Below, one piece after another: positions 34,424 through 44,220 of a stretch of 64,000 bases of DNA. The notes below the pieces were generated by a model. The model was not told the DNA's origin, did not search any database, and saw only the letters and a list, made by a program, of their open reading frames with translations. Positions within the stretch are counted from its first letter, which is position 1. The number at the start of each line of letters is the position of its first letter. The DNA comes from Imperialibacter roseus (GTDB lineage: Bacteria; Bacteroidota; Bacteroidia; Cytophagales; Cyclobacteriaceae): assembly GCF_032999765.1 (NCBI RefSeq), contig NZ_CP136051.1, forward strand, positions 558,001 to 622,000. The letters run 5' to 3'. The position numbers and the translations under genes were made by a program.

Positions 34424-35347
34424 ATGATCAAATGCTTCTATTTCAGTCTTTTAGTGGTTGCTTTTGCGTGCGACGCCAGGCCAGCCCCTCATGTAGAGTC
34501 GACGGTGAAAGCCCTGGCGACTGCGCTGAAAGATAATTACATCTACGAGGACAAGGCAGAGCAAATGAGTGACCACCTGCTCCAACGCCTGGGGGAAGGG
34601 AAGTTTGATGGAGAAATGACTGACGAACAGCTGGCCAATTTGTTGCACGAGGAGGTGAGGTCAGTAGTCGGCGACAAACATTTGCGAATCAGGCTGAGTA
34701 GCCGAGGCAGAAGCACTTCCAATCGAAGGGAAGTGCCCAGTTACCCTAATGGATTTGGGAAGGCCAGGATGTTGGCCGGTCAGGTAGGCTACCTTGAAAT
34801 CACGGGTTTCCATAACCCGATTAGTGCCTTCAGGGCCGACTTGACTAAACAAATGACGCTGCTGTCAGGAGCCAAAGCCGTGATTCTTGACCTTCGAAAT
34901 AATGGTGGTGGCTCACCAGAAGCAGTGCAGCTTATCTCCAGTTATTTTTTCGATAGAAGCAAGCCTGTTCACCTTAATACGCTTTATTTCCGAAACAGCG
35001 ATTCCAGTACCGATTTTTACACCCTGCAGGAGATTGAAGGGCCCGATCTCCAAAGTAAGCCGCTTTTGATACTTACAAGCGATTACACTTTTTCAGCGGC
35101 TGAGGAGTTTACTTACAACATGCAATCACTTAAGCGAGCCACCATTGTGGGTGAAACTACTGGCGGCGGGGCACATCCGGTTAACCGGTACACCATTTCA
35201 GAAGGAATTGTGGCCATCATTCCCGTCGGTCGGGCCATCAATCCCATAACAAAGACCAATTGGGAAGGTGTCGGTATAAAGCCTGACGTGGAGGTTGATG
35301 AAGAAAGTGCGCTTGATAAAGCCTTAGAACTGCTTTCCGGCTCCTGA
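34424..35347 (+). CDS. S41-family (C-terminal processing/IRBP-like) serine peptidase
   Basis: About 307 aa from ATG 34424 (open back to 34382). Signal peptide ending near FACDA. Helical N-terminal domain (~20-100), then the S41 core: KAVILDLRNNGGGSPEAVQLI, LLILTSDYTFSAAEEFTYNM (catalytic Ser in FSAAE) and ATIVGETTGGGAHPVNRY. No PDZ domain is visible, as in IRBP/tricorn-like members. Probably periplasmic. The dipeptidase gene 59 bp downstream may be in the same transcript. Confidence 0.85.
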   Translation: MIKCFYFSLLVVAFACDARPAPHVESTVKALATALKDNYIYEDKAEQMSDHLLQRLGEGKFDGEMTDEQLANLLHEEVRSVVGDKHLRIRLSSRGRSTSNRREVPSYPNGFGKARMLAGQVGYLEITGFHNPISAFRADLTKQMTLLSGAKAVILDLRNNGGGSPEAVQLISSYFFDRSKPVHLNTLYFRNSDSSTDFYTLQEIEGPDLQSKPLLILTSDYTFSAAEEFTYNMQSLKRATIVGETTGGGAHPVNRYTISEGIVAIIPVGRAINPITKTNWEGVGIKPDVEVDEESALDKALELLSGS

Positions 35348-35376
35348 TTTTTTTTTTAAGCAAGGACTAATTCCTA

Positions 35377-35400
35377 ATTTGAAATCGACAAATTTCAAAT
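35377..35400. promoter_or_regulatory. Inverted repeat just before dipeptidase start
   Basis: ATTTGAAAT (35377-35385) / ATTTCAAAT (35392-35400) with a 6-nt spacer, five bases before ATG 35406. It covers where ribosome contact would occur; no T-run follows. It could be an operator or an mRNA hairpin that limits start access. Confidence 0.4.
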
Positions 35401-35405
35401 CCTCT

Positions 35406-36485
35406 ATGTTCACCATCGACGCCCACCTTGACCTGTCCATGAACGCCATGGAATGGAACAGGGACATCAGACTTCCAGTAGCTGACATTAATAAAAGGGA
35501 GGAAGGGCTAACCGACAAGCCTGACAGAGCGAAAGCAGTGGTTTCGCTGCCGGAGCTTCGCCGGGGAAACATCGGCCTGGTGGTGGCCACGCAAATTGCC
35601 CGTTATGTAGCACGTGGCAATCCTTTGCCCGGGTGGCATTCGCCTGAGCAAGCCTGGGCGCAAACGCAAGGGCAGCTGGCCTGGTACAAAGCCATGGAGG
35701 AGGCCGGTGAAATGACTCAAATCACCAACCTTTCCCTACTCAATAAGCATATTGCATTGTGGGGCAATGGGCAGCCAAATGAGCGCAAGCCAGTAGGCTA
35801 TATCCTGAGTTTGGAAGGGGCAGACTCCATTGTTACTTTGGGTCATCTTGAAAGAGTGTATGCTTACGGTCTCAGAGCTTTGGGCCCGGCGCATTATGGG
35901 CCTGGCCGCTATGCCCAGGGCACCGATGCCACCGGAGGGCTCGGCCCAAAAGGTCGGGAACTGCTGAAAGAAATGGAGCGGCTCGGGATTATTTTGGATG
36001 CCACACATTTGTGCGACGACAGCTTTTGGGAAGCTTTGGATAATTATCAGGGCCCGGTGTGGGCCAGCCACAACAACTGCCGGGCGCTGGTTAACCACAA
36101 CCGCCAGTTCAGCGACGAGCAAATCAAAGAGCTAATCGGTCGTGGCGCTGTTATAGGGGGAGCGCTCGACGCCTGGATGATGGTGCCCGGCTGGGTGCGG
36201 GGCCAATCGACTCCCCGGGCCATGGATTGCAACCTTGAAAAAATGATTGACCACATGGATCACATTTGTCAGCTGGCCGGCAATGCTTTGCACATAGGCA
36301 TTGGATCCGATCTGGATGGTGCCTTTGGGAAAGAGCAATGCCCTTACGATTTAAACACGATAGCTGACCTGCAAACAGTGCCAGATTTGCTAACAAAACG
36401 AGGCTATTCGGAAAATGAAGTTGAACAAGTGATGCACGGAAACTGGCTTAGGTTTCTTCAAAAGGCCTGGGCCGGGAAAGATTGA
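35406..36485 (+). CDS. Membrane dipeptidase (peptidase family M19)
   Basis: About 359 aa from ATG 35406; a TTG at 35379 gives nine extra residues that do not look conserved. MFTIDAHLDLS holds the first zinc pair (His7, Asp9), YILSLEGAD the bridging Glu, DATHLCDDSFWEAL and VWASHNNCRAL further metal His residues, and IGIGSDLDGAFG the last Asp. It cleaves dipeptides, including unusual ones. It has no signal peptide, so cytoplasmic. Confidence 0.9.
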   Translation: MFTIDAHLDLSMNAMEWNRDIRLPVADINKREEGLTDKPDRAKAVVSLPELRRGNIGLVVATQIARYVARGNPLPGWHSPEQAWAQTQGQLAWYKAMEEAGEMTQITNLSLLNKHIALWGNGQPNERKPVGYILSLEGADSIVTLGHLERVYAYGLRALGPAHYGPGRYAQGTDATGGLGPKGRELLKEMERLGIILDATHLCDDSFWEALDNYQGPVWASHNNCRALVNHNRQFSDEQIKELIGRGAVIGGALDAWMMVPGWVRGQSTPRAMDCNLEKMIDHMDHICQLAGNALHIGIGSDLDGAFGKEQCPYDLNTIADLQTVPDLLTKRGYSENEVEQVMHGNWLRFLQKAWAGKD

Positions 36486-36620
36486 AGAGCGAAAGTTTTA
36501 TTCAAAGTGCTTAAGTCATATATTTATCGAACCAGAAAAATGGAAATTGTGAGCTGTAAGCTAAGTGCCCCAAAAGCATTTGGAGTTACAAGCCTTAAAG
36601 CACCATCAACCAAATAGTTC

Positions 36621-38531
36621 ATGTTCTTCAAGAGAGATAATTTTGGACAGTTCATCTTTCTGAGTAAGTCTACTGTCTGCCTTCTTTTGCTGGCTCTTTT
36701 TCTCCCTGAAAGAGGTGCTGGTCAGGGTACGGACAAGACGGATTCATCCATTGTCGATGAGCTTTCGTCAAAGGCAGATGTTGCCATGCTGTCTAATGTA
36801 GACTCGGGCTTCTTCTATGCCAAAAAACTATTGGAGCTTGGCGAGCAACAAGAGTTTGACTATGCCAGGGCGAGGGGATATGAGAAGCTTGGCTGGACAC
36901 ACTGGGTGGAGGGAAACTACGCTGACGGGCTGAAAAATGCTTTGGACGCCATCAGGATTTTCGAACAGTACGGCCCCTCCGAAGGTCTCGTCAGTGCAGT
37001 TTTATCTGCCGGGAGAAACCTTTTTGAACAACGTAGCTACACCATGGCACTGACCTATTATCAACGGTCGGAGGCATTAGCACAAGAATTGGGGCTGGAG
37101 AAGCCGCTGATAGAGGCCTACAGAGACATTGGAGGTATTTCTATCACTCTTGGTGACTATGAAAAAGGCCTCGACTACTGCACCCGTGGCCTGGCGATCG
37201 CTAACCGGCTGGGGTTTAGGTCATCTATTCCGATTTTTTATAGCCATATAGCACTCATTCATTTTAATCAGGGCGACGTGGAGCAATCGGTGGATTATAA
37301 TTGGCGAGCCATACTGGAAGGGAGGCTGACGGGCAACCGCCGCATAGTGGCACTTGGCTTTGAGCGCCTCGCCAATATCGATCTTCAGCAGGGGTTGTAC
37401 GATGAAGCCATCCGCAAAGGAAAAGAAACGCTTGAGATGGGGCAGGAGCTTGGGTCGTCTCTGATAGCCATGCGGGCTTATATGGTGCTTTCCAGAGGGT
37501 ATGAAGGAAAACGAGACTATGAGAAGTCCCTCACCAACTACAAGCTATATATTGAGATCAGCGACAGCACTTATAACGCTGACAAAGAAAGTATCATTGC
37601 GTCCATTGAGGCTGTGTATGACCTCGAAAGCAAGCAGGGGGAAATAGAACTGCTTGAAACGGAAAAGGCGCTTAATGAACAGGAGTCAAGGGCAAAGAAC
37701 TACTACATCATTCTGTCTCTTGTAGCCATTGGGCTTCTGATTGCACTGACTTTTGCATTGTTCAGGGCGTCCAAATTTCAGAATCAGCACAACAGCGAGC
37801 TACAGGCAAAAAATGGGGAAATAGCTGCCCAGGCAAAAAAGCTGGAAGAAATGAATGCAACCAAGTCGAAGATTTTTTCGATCATTGGCCACGACCTGCG
37901 GAATTCGGTGGCCAATCTGAAACAGCTTCTGGACCTGCTGAATAGTAAGAAAATAACCTTGAAAGAGCTCAGGGAAGTAGCGCCAGAAGCCAAGCAAAGC
38001 GTAGATGCGTCATTTGACGTACTCGATAACCTCCTGCACTGGGGGCTTACGCAAATGAACGGCATTAGAACCAATATAGAGCCGGTTTTGCTTCAACCGA
38101 TTCTGGCGGAGATCACCTCTCATTTCAAGCTTTTTGTTGAAAGGAAAAACATATCCCTCACCTTCCAGTCAGCCGCTAACCTTATGGTATTGGGTGATGC
38201 TCCTCAGCTAACTGTTGTGCTTCGAAACCTGGTGGGCAATGCCATCAAATTTACCAAAGCCAATGGAGCCATCGCAGTGGAGGCGGAAGATATGGGCGAC
38301 TTGGTGAGGATTAGGGTGAAAGATAATGGCGTCGGTATTTCTGAAGACAAACTTAAACTCCTGTTTAAGCACGAAACTCACTATTCAGAATCCGGCACCA
38401 ACGATGAAAAAGGAACCGGCTTAGGCTTGCTTCTATGCTACGAATTTGTGGAGAACATGGGTAGTCGTTTGGAAGTGGAAACAGCACTGGGTGAGGGCAC
38501 GACCTTCTTTTTTGATATGAAAAAAGCCTGA
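36621..38531 (+). CDS. TPR-domain sensor histidine kinase
   Basis: 636 aa. Signal peptide/anchor (~15-36), then periplasmic TPR repeats (~45-330; e.g. AYRDIGGISITLGDYEKGLDYC), a membrane helix near 360-380, a coiled linker, and a histidine kinase core: SIIGHDLRNSVANLKQLLDLL (His424), N-box RNLVGNAIKFTK, G1 DNGVGIS, G2 KGTGLGLLLC. There is no response regulator next door. In Bacteroidota such TPR kinases sense envelope or nutrient signals. Confidence 0.92.
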   Translation: MFFKRDNFGQFIFLSKSTVCLLLLALFLPERGAGQGTDKTDSSIVDELSSKADVAMLSNVDSGFFYAKKLLELGEQQEFDYARARGYEKLGWTHWVEGNYADGLKNALDAIRIFEQYGPSEGLVSAVLSAGRNLFEQRSYTMALTYYQRSEALAQELGLEKPLIEAYRDIGGISITLGDYEKGLDYCTRGLAIANRLGFRSSIPIFYSHIALIHFNQGDVEQSVDYNWRAILEGRLTGNRRIVALGFERLANIDLQQGLYDEAIRKGKETLEMGQELGSSLIAMRAYMVLSRGYEGKRDYEKSLTNYKLYIEISDSTYNADKESIIASIEAVYDLESKQGEIELLETEKALNEQESRAKNYYIILSLVAIGLLIALTFALFRASKFQNQHNSELQAKNGEIAAQAKKLEEMNATKSKIFSIIGHDLRNSVANLKQLLDLLNSKKITLKELREVAPEAKQSVDASFDVLDNLLHWGLTQMNGIRTNIEPVLLQPILAEITSHFKLFVERKNISLTFQSAANLMVLGDAPQLTVVLRNLVGNAIKFTKANGAIAVEAEDMGDLVRIRVKDNGVGISEDKLKLLFKHETHYSESGTNDEKGTGLGLLLCYEFVENMGSRLEVETALGEGTTFFFDMKKA

Positions 38532-38573
38532 TACAGCTTTTCTTACTTATGCTATTCTTTCTTGAGAATGGGC

Positions 38574-38581
38574 TAACTTTG
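38574..38581 (+). promoter_or_regulatory. Possible -7 element TAACTTTG before CCA-adding enzyme
   Basis: An exact match to TAnnTTTG, ending 4 bp before the ATG at 38586. This would give a nearly leaderless mRNA, known in this phylum. No clear -33 box. Confidence 0.3.
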
Positions 38582-38585
38582 TGCC

Positions 38586-40031
38586 ATGGGTGAGCATGTG
38601 AATAAAATACTCAGCGTTTTGGAGAGCGACCCAGTGTTTGCCATTGTTGGTAAAGCTGCAGACGAGCTGGGTGTGGAGGCGTACGTTGTTGGTGGGTTTG
38701 TGAGAGATATTTTCCTGGATCGTCCATCCAAAGACCTTGATTTTGTGTGTGTTGGGAGTGGCATAGCTTTGGCAGAGCAAGTGGCCCGCAGCCTGAAGGG
38801 CAAATCCAACCTTAGTATTTTTAAAAATTTTGGCACTGCTCAGGTCAAGTGGGGCGAGTATGAGCTTGAGTTTGTTGGCGCCCGTAAGGAAAGCTACCGG
38901 ACTGACAGCCGCAAGCCGATTGTGGAAGATGGCACCCTCCAGGACGACCAAAACCGCAGGGACTTCACCATCAACGCCATGGCCATTTGCCTTAACAAGA
39001 AAAGGTTTGGTGACCTTGTCGATCCTTTCAATGGCATTGAAGACCTGCGCAAAAAGACAATCAGAACACCGCTTGATCCCGATATCACTTTTTCAGACGA
39101 TCCCCTGAGAATCATGCGGGGCATCAGGTTTGCTGCGCAGCTCGGCTTCGACATTGCTCCCGATACCATGGAAGGCATTACCAGAAATGCCCACCGGTTA
39201 GAGATTGTTTCAATGGAGCGGGTAACGGACGAGCTTAATAAAATCATTCTGTCGAACCCGCCTTCTTATGGCTTTCAGCTCATGTTCCATGCGGGAGTTC
39301 TCAAATATGTGTTTCCCGAAATGGTGGATCTTTATGGCGTGGAGGTGATCAATGGCAAGGCGCACAAAGACAACTTCTTTCATACGCTGAAGGTGCTCGA
39401 TAACGTTAGTCAGGTCACCACCGATCTATGGTTACGGTGGGCAGCCATTATGCACGACATCGCCAAGCCAGCCACAAAGCGCTTCAACGACAAGGTAGGT
39501 TGGACCTTCCACGGCCACGAAGACAGGGGTGCTCGCATGGTGCCCAAGATCTTCAGAAGAATGCGCCTGCCCATGGACTTAAAAATGAAGTATGTGCAGA
39601 AGCTGGTCAGGCTGCACCTGAGACCCATCGCTTTGGTGAAGAGGGAGGTGACCGATTCTGCCATTCGTCGGCTGCTGTTCGAAGCAGGAGACGATGTGGA
39701 AGACTTGATGAAGCTGTGCAAGGCCGACATCACCAGCAAAGACCACAACAGGGTACAGCGCTATCTCAGTAATTTTGAACTGGTGGAACAGAAAATGGCT
39801 GAGGTAGAAGGCAAAGACCATGTGCGCAACTTCCAGCCGCCAGTTTCAGGCGAAATGATCATGGAGGCCTTTGGCATTCCTCCTTCCAAGCCCATTGGGG
39901 AAATCAAGGAAGTGATCAAGGAAGCGATCATGGAAGGCGAAATCCGCAATGAATTTGGACCTGCCTATGAGCTGATGCTGAAAACAGGGTTGAAGATGGG
40001 CCTGAAGCCCGTAAAGGAGTTGAAAACCTAA
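38586..40031 (+). CDS. CCA tRNA nucleotidyltransferase with HD domain
   Basis: 481 aa. Class II nucleotidyltransferase start YVVGGFVRDIFLDRPSKDLDFV (GG and DxD motifs, residues ~33-54), RRDFTINAMA, and the RNA-binding domain with GIRFAAQLGFDI. An HD phosphohydrolase domain follows (IMHDIAKPATKRF ... HGHEDRGARMV). It adds or repairs the 3'-CCA of tRNAs. The HD fusion is typical for Bacteroidota. Confidence 0.94.
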   Translation: MGEHVNKILSVLESDPVFAIVGKAADELGVEAYVVGGFVRDIFLDRPSKDLDFVCVGSGIALAEQVARSLKGKSNLSIFKNFGTAQVKWGEYELEFVGARKESYRTDSRKPIVEDGTLQDDQNRRDFTINAMAICLNKKRFGDLVDPFNGIEDLRKKTIRTPLDPDITFSDDPLRIMRGIRFAAQLGFDIAPDTMEGITRNAHRLEIVSMERVTDELNKIILSNPPSYGFQLMFHAGVLKYVFPEMVDLYGVEVINGKAHKDNFFHTLKVLDNVSQVTTDLWLRWAAIMHDIAKPATKRFNDKVGWTFHGHEDRGARMVPKIFRRMRLPMDLKMKYVQKLVRLHLRPIALVKREVTDSAIRRLLFEAGDDVEDLMKLCKADITSKDHNRVQRYLSNFELVEQKMAEVEGKDHVRNFQPPVSGEMIMEAFGIPPSKPIGEIKEVIKEAIMEGEIRNEFGPAYELMLKTGLKMGLKPVKELKT

Positions 40032-40183
40032 CAGACTGGCTAAATCGTGTAGCCGGGCCGACTGCCGATCGATTTAGGTAGCAGGATCGGTTAAATGTTG
40101 TTAAATCGTGGGTAAATATTTCGTGATTCAACTGAGGAAGTTAATTTCGGGATTGTTAAAGAAGCTTATTAACTAAGAAAAAT

Positions 40184-40876
40184 ATGAAAAGAGTAGTTGG
40201 TACGTTGATGTTGGTGCTTTTTGGAGTGGTCGCAGCCTTTGCTCAGGATTCGCCTCAGTCCACACCTGAGTTCAAAAGAAACAAGCAAGTGTTTGAAATG
40301 GCCTCTTTGTTCAACGATGCTGCCGTAGCCAGAACGGCGCTTTATAACATGATTGCCATTGACAGCAAAAATCCGGCGCTACTTGACTCACTGGCTCTTT
40401 TATATTACGAATTTCAAAATTATTCATCCGCCGCAATCGTGACCCAGGCAGCACTGCGGGCCAACCCCGGCAACCCATTGATGCTGGAGCTTTCTGCTAT
40501 TTGCTACGAAAGCCTTGGCTTGCCAGACAGAGCACTCGCACAGTACGAGACGCTTTACATGAAACAAAACAATCCTTTGACACTGTACAAAATGGCTTTT
40601 CTTCAGCTACAGGTGAAGCACTACGTGGAAGTAAACACGTCAGCCGACATTCTGCTGGCAAAGCCGGAATTGAAGGAGACCAGGATCGTGTTTCCTAAAG
40701 CAGATGAAACCACGCAGGAAGTAAGCATGCATGCCGCTTTGTATAACCTCAAGGGGCTGGCTGCTAAGGCTCAGGGCGATAATGTTGGAGCCAAAGCCAT
40801 GTTTGATAAAGCGCTGGAGGTGTCCCCTGATTTTGAAATAGCTTTGAAAAACGCTCAGGAAGCAGCCTCTAAGTAA
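40184..40876 (+). CDS. Exported TPR protein
   Basis: 230 aa with a signal peptide (MKRVVGTLMLVLFGVVAAFAQ) and TPR-like helix pairs (LLDSLALLYYEFQNYSSAAIV, LELSAICYESLGLPDRALAQYETLY, AKAMFDKALEVSPDF). No catalytic domain. Periplasmic scaffold role is likely. Its 3' end overlaps the convergent CREST-type gene by 22 bp. Confidence 0.82.
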   Translation: MKRVVGTLMLVLFGVVAAFAQDSPQSTPEFKRNKQVFEMASLFNDAAVARTALYNMIAIDSKNPALLDSLALLYYEFQNYSSAAIVTQAALRANPGNPLMLELSAICYESLGLPDRALAQYETLYMKQNNPLTLYKMAFLQLQVKHYVEVNTSADILLAKPELKETRIVFPKADETTQEVSMHAALYNLKGLAAKAQGDNVGAKAMFDKALEVSPDFEIALKNAQEAASK

Positions 40877-41589
40877 ATCTCGCCTTTTAAATTCTCCAGC
40901 CTACGGAATCTGTAAAGGAATTCTGCCAGGTAAAATGCGCCTACACCGGTCGATATGTGCCATAGAAAATGCGTGCCCATGGGCAGTGCATTTTCCTTCC
41001 AGGCATCGAGTTCCCTGAAAACAAGCGCTAATACGAAAAGCGCTATCGAAGCACCTATTATTCCCGCATAACGGTACTTTATCTTGTTTAGCAATAGCAA
41101 AATTGGCAGAAAAAGCAGGGTGCCCGTAATGGCATAGGAGATATTGAGTGCAGTATGAGGCGACACAATAAAATACATTCCATACCTGACAGCTGCCGCA
41201 GGCACAATGATATAGACGATCTGCCACCATCTGGGTAATACTTTGATCCAAAAATAGATGCTGAGTGAGATGGTTAAGACGGCTGTGGGAAACACGTCCA
41301 GCCATAGGAAAAACTCACTATTGCGGAATGCATGAAAGAGTGTGCTGCCAAGTCCGCCCAAAAACAGCAACGGCATGCAGTAAGCAAGGAAAAGGTAGCT
41401 CTTTAACTCCTTGTTAAGTTTGAATGCCCAATAAACTGCCGGGAGTAGAATAAGCAGTGAGGAAATCGCATTCCATGGCTCTACTATGATCCACTCAGGA
41501 TGAAATTCATGGTAAACGGGCCCCCCGTCGGGCAGGCTGGCAAAGTACCGTGCATGTTCAGTGTTGTTGGGTAAGTCAATTACCTGCAT
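40855..41589 (-). CDS. CREST-superfamily membrane hydrolase (alkaline-ceramidase-like)
   Basis: 244 aa, seven helices. It carries the full CREST set of active-site residues in order: Ser82 and His86 in GSTLFHAFR, Asp98 in FLWLDVFP, and His207 with His211 in THFLWHISTGVGAFY. Ser, His, Asp and two C-terminal His match alkaline ceramidase/PAQR-type zinc amide hydrolases. A role in sphingolipid or other amide-lipid turnover is an inference; Bacteroidota do make sphingolipids. Its tail overlaps the end of the TPR gene antisense. Confidence 0.75.
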   Translation of the reverse strand: MQVIDLPNNTEHARYFASLPDGGPVYHEFHPEWIIVEPWNAISSLLILLPAVYWAFKLNKELKSYLFLAYCMPLLFLGGLGSTLFHAFRNSEFFLWLDVFPTAVLTISLSIYFWIKVLPRWWQIVYIIVPAAAVRYGMYFIVSPHTALNISYAITGTLLFLPILLLLNKIKYRYAGIIGASIALFVLALVFRELDAWKENALPMGTHFLWHISTGVGAFYLAEFLYRFRRLENLKGEIYLEAAS

Positions 41590-41778
41590 AGTTAATCACC
41601 TCATTTACTTCAACTTGCGTTCCGTTGATCGGGTATATGTGCCGAACACATAAAGATTTGAACAAAATAGACGTTGGAACACTTACTAAATAGTATACCC
41701 AGCGACAAGATGTGATGTTCATCATTTGTTTCAGGCAAATTTTCACACTTCTCTTTCGCTCAGCAACACAAAGTTATC

Positions 41779-44220
41779 ATGAATTTATCACGCCCAACAA
41801 TATTCTTTATTGCAGGACTCATTTTATTTACGTCAGCGGATGCTACCGCTCAAAAGGAAGGGGGGGAAGTGGATGTAGTAGGCAAAATTGTTGACGCAGG
41901 TAGCGGTGACGTTTTGGAATTCGCCACGGTTTCCTTCTACACGGCCGACTCCAGCCTTGTATCCGGCGTTGTTACCGACCTTCAGGGCCAGTTTAAAATT
42001 GAGTTGGCACCAGGCTCATATTACAGCCTGGTACAGTTTGTTTCATACGAGGACAAGTATTTTTCGGGAATAACCTTGTCGGAGGGGCAGAAGCGTATGA
42101 ATCTGGGCACCATAGCTGTCGAAGCAGACAGCGAAACTTTGCAGGAAGTGGTGGTGGAGGCTGAGAGAGGCCAAATGGAAATGAGCTTCGACAAACGCAT
42201 ATTTAACGTGAGCAAAGACCCAAGCAACGTGGGGCGCACTGCCACGCAACTGCTCGACAATGTGCCTTCTGTTACTGTTGACACCGATGGGAATGTGGCG
42301 CTTAGGGGAAGCCAGAACGTAAGAATTTTGATTGACGGAAAACCATCCGGGCTGGTGGGGATCAGCGGCTCCAACGGGCTCCAGTCGTTGCAGGGAAGCC
42401 TGATCGAAAGCATTGAAGTAGTGACCAATCCCTCGGTTCGCTATCAAGCAGAAGGGTCGGCCGGTATTATCAACATCGTACTGAAAAAGGATGATAGAAA
42501 CGGAGTAAATGGATCTTTTGAGTTGAATGCTGGCTACCCGGCCAACTATGGAGCCAGTGCCAATGTCAATTTTCGCAGGGAGAAAATAAACTACTTTGTT
42601 AACTACGGGGCCAACTACCGGGAGAGCCCGGGCGGAGGCAGCTCCTTTCAGCGATATACGCTTCCTGACACCTCATTTATCACAAGAAGAACCGAAGACA
42701 GAACCCGGGGCGGCTGGGCTCACAACCTGCGAGCCGGAGCCGATTTCTTTGTGACCCCAAAAGACATCATTACCGTATCGGGAGTGGTGAGGTACGAAGA
42801 CGGCGAGAATGTGAATAATCTGATTTACGAAGACTTTAATAGCAACGACGTGTTGCAGAACAGAACTGGTCGGGTCAATACCGAGCAGGAAAATGAACTG
42901 AACTCAGAGGTGACGCTGAACTACGAGCGGTCGTTTGACGATAAAGACCGCAAACTAACGGCATATGCCCAATTCCGGGACAATAACGAGTCGGAAGATG
43001 CCGATATTGAACAACGCTTGCTCGACGGCGAGGATCCAGAAATGATCATGTTGCGTCAGCGGTCGTTAAACGATGAAACAGAAAGGAACCTCCTGGTTCA
43101 GTCGGATTACGTACACCCTTTTTCTAAGGACGGAAAATTCGAAGCCGGATTCAGAAGTACTTTCAGACAAATTTCAACTAACTATCTTGTGGAAGAGCAG
43201 GATTCCATTGGCACCTGGAATAATCTTGTGAACTTCACCAATGATTTCAGATATACCGAGAATGTGCATGCTGTGTACGGACTGATTGCCAATCGCCATG
43301 GCAAGGTGTCGTATCAGGCTGGTTTGAGAGCCGAGCTATCCGATATCCAGACGTTGTTGCTGCAAACCGACGAAACAAACAACCGGCTTTACGCCAACCT
43401 TTTCCCAAGCATCCATGCCAACTATCATCTCAACGAAACCCACTCCTGGCAGGTAAGCTACAGCCGCAGGATCAGCCGACCAAGGTTTCGGGAACTCAAC
43501 CCGTTTTCTTCTTTTAGCGATGCAAGGAACATACGCACCGGTAATCCGAACCTGAATCCCGAATTCACCAACAGCTATGAAATCGGCTATTTGGTCAATG
43601 GAAAAACATCTACCATATACGCTGGCGTGTACAACCGCCGGACCAGCGACGTCAGTCAGCGGGTGAATTACGTAGATGCCGATGGTGTAACGTTTTCGCA
43701 GCCGCTCAACCTCGCCTTCGAAAATGCTTTTGGCGTAGAGTCAAATATTTCCAAAGACTGGTTTGACTGGTGGACATCAAGCCTCAACTTTAACTTCTAT
43801 CGGAGGATCATCGAAGGCGACTTCAATGGAGAATCGCTCAACGCCGACACCTACACTTGGAGTGGGAGGGTAAACTCCAGGGTCACACTTTGGAAGAAAG
43901 TCAACTATCAGGTGAATGCTTTCTACAGAGCGCCTCAAAATACACCTCAAGGTGAAAGGCTGGCCTACTATGCCATCGATATGGGACTGAACAGAGACAT
44001 CCTCAATGGAAATGGCACTATTAACCTGAGTGTGAGAGATATCCTCAACTCCAGAAAGTGGAGAGGTATCACTCAGGGAGAGACATTTTATCAGGAGAGC
44101 GAATTCCAGTGGCGCTCCCGCCAGTTCATGGTCAGCTTTGTGTACCGGCTCAACCAGAAGAAAAGAGGCGGAGGCCGGGAGGAAAGAGAGGACTTCGAAG
44201 GTGGCGAAGGCGACTTCTAA
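41779..44220 (+). CDS. TonB-dependent receptor-like outer membrane beta-barrel protein
   Basis: 813 aa. Signal peptide ending near DATAQKE, carboxypeptidase-regulatory-like domain (~30-115, GKIVDAGSGDVLEFATVSFYTADSS), TonB plug (~120-230, NVPSVTVDTDGNVALRGSQNVRILIDGKP), then a barrel of the OMP_b-brl_3 type (SGWQVSYSRRISRPRF-like block at ~555, NPFSSFSDARNIRTGNPNLNPE). It ends in a glycine/acid-rich tail (KKRGGGREEREDFEGGEGDF). There is no SusD partner, so a glycan SusC role is unlikely; cargo unknown. Confidence 0.9.
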   Translation: MNLSRPTIFFIAGLILFTSADATAQKEGGEVDVVGKIVDAGSGDVLEFATVSFYTADSSLVSGVVTDLQGQFKIELAPGSYYSLVQFVSYEDKYFSGITLSEGQKRMNLGTIAVEADSETLQEVVVEAERGQMEMSFDKRIFNVSKDPSNVGRTATQLLDNVPSVTVDTDGNVALRGSQNVRILIDGKPSGLVGISGSNGLQSLQGSLIESIEVVTNPSVRYQAEGSAGIINIVLKKDDRNGVNGSFELNAGYPANYGASANVNFRREKINYFVNYGANYRESPGGGSSFQRYTLPDTSFITRRTEDRTRGGWAHNLRAGADFFVTPKDIITVSGVVRYEDGENVNNLIYEDFNSNDVLQNRTGRVNTEQENELNSEVTLNYERSFDDKDRKLTAYAQFRDNNESEDADIEQRLLDGEDPEMIMLRQRSLNDETERNLLVQSDYVHPFSKDGKFEAGFRSTFRQISTNYLVEEQDSIGTWNNLVNFTNDFRYTENVHAVYGLIANRHGKVSYQAGLRAELSDIQTLLLQTDETNNRLYANLFPSIHANYHLNETHSWQVSYSRRISRPRFRELNPFSSFSDARNIRTGNPNLNPEFTNSYEIGYLVNGKTSTIYAGVYNRRTSDVSQRVNYVDADGVTFSQPLNLAFENAFGVESNISKDWFDWWTSSLNFNFYRRIIEGDFNGESLNADTYTWSGRVNSRVTLWKKVNYQVNAFYRAPQNTPQGERLAYYAIDMGLNRDILNGNGTINLSVRDILNSRKWRGITQGETFYQESEFQWRSRQFMVSFVYRLNQKKRGGGREEREDFEGGEGDF

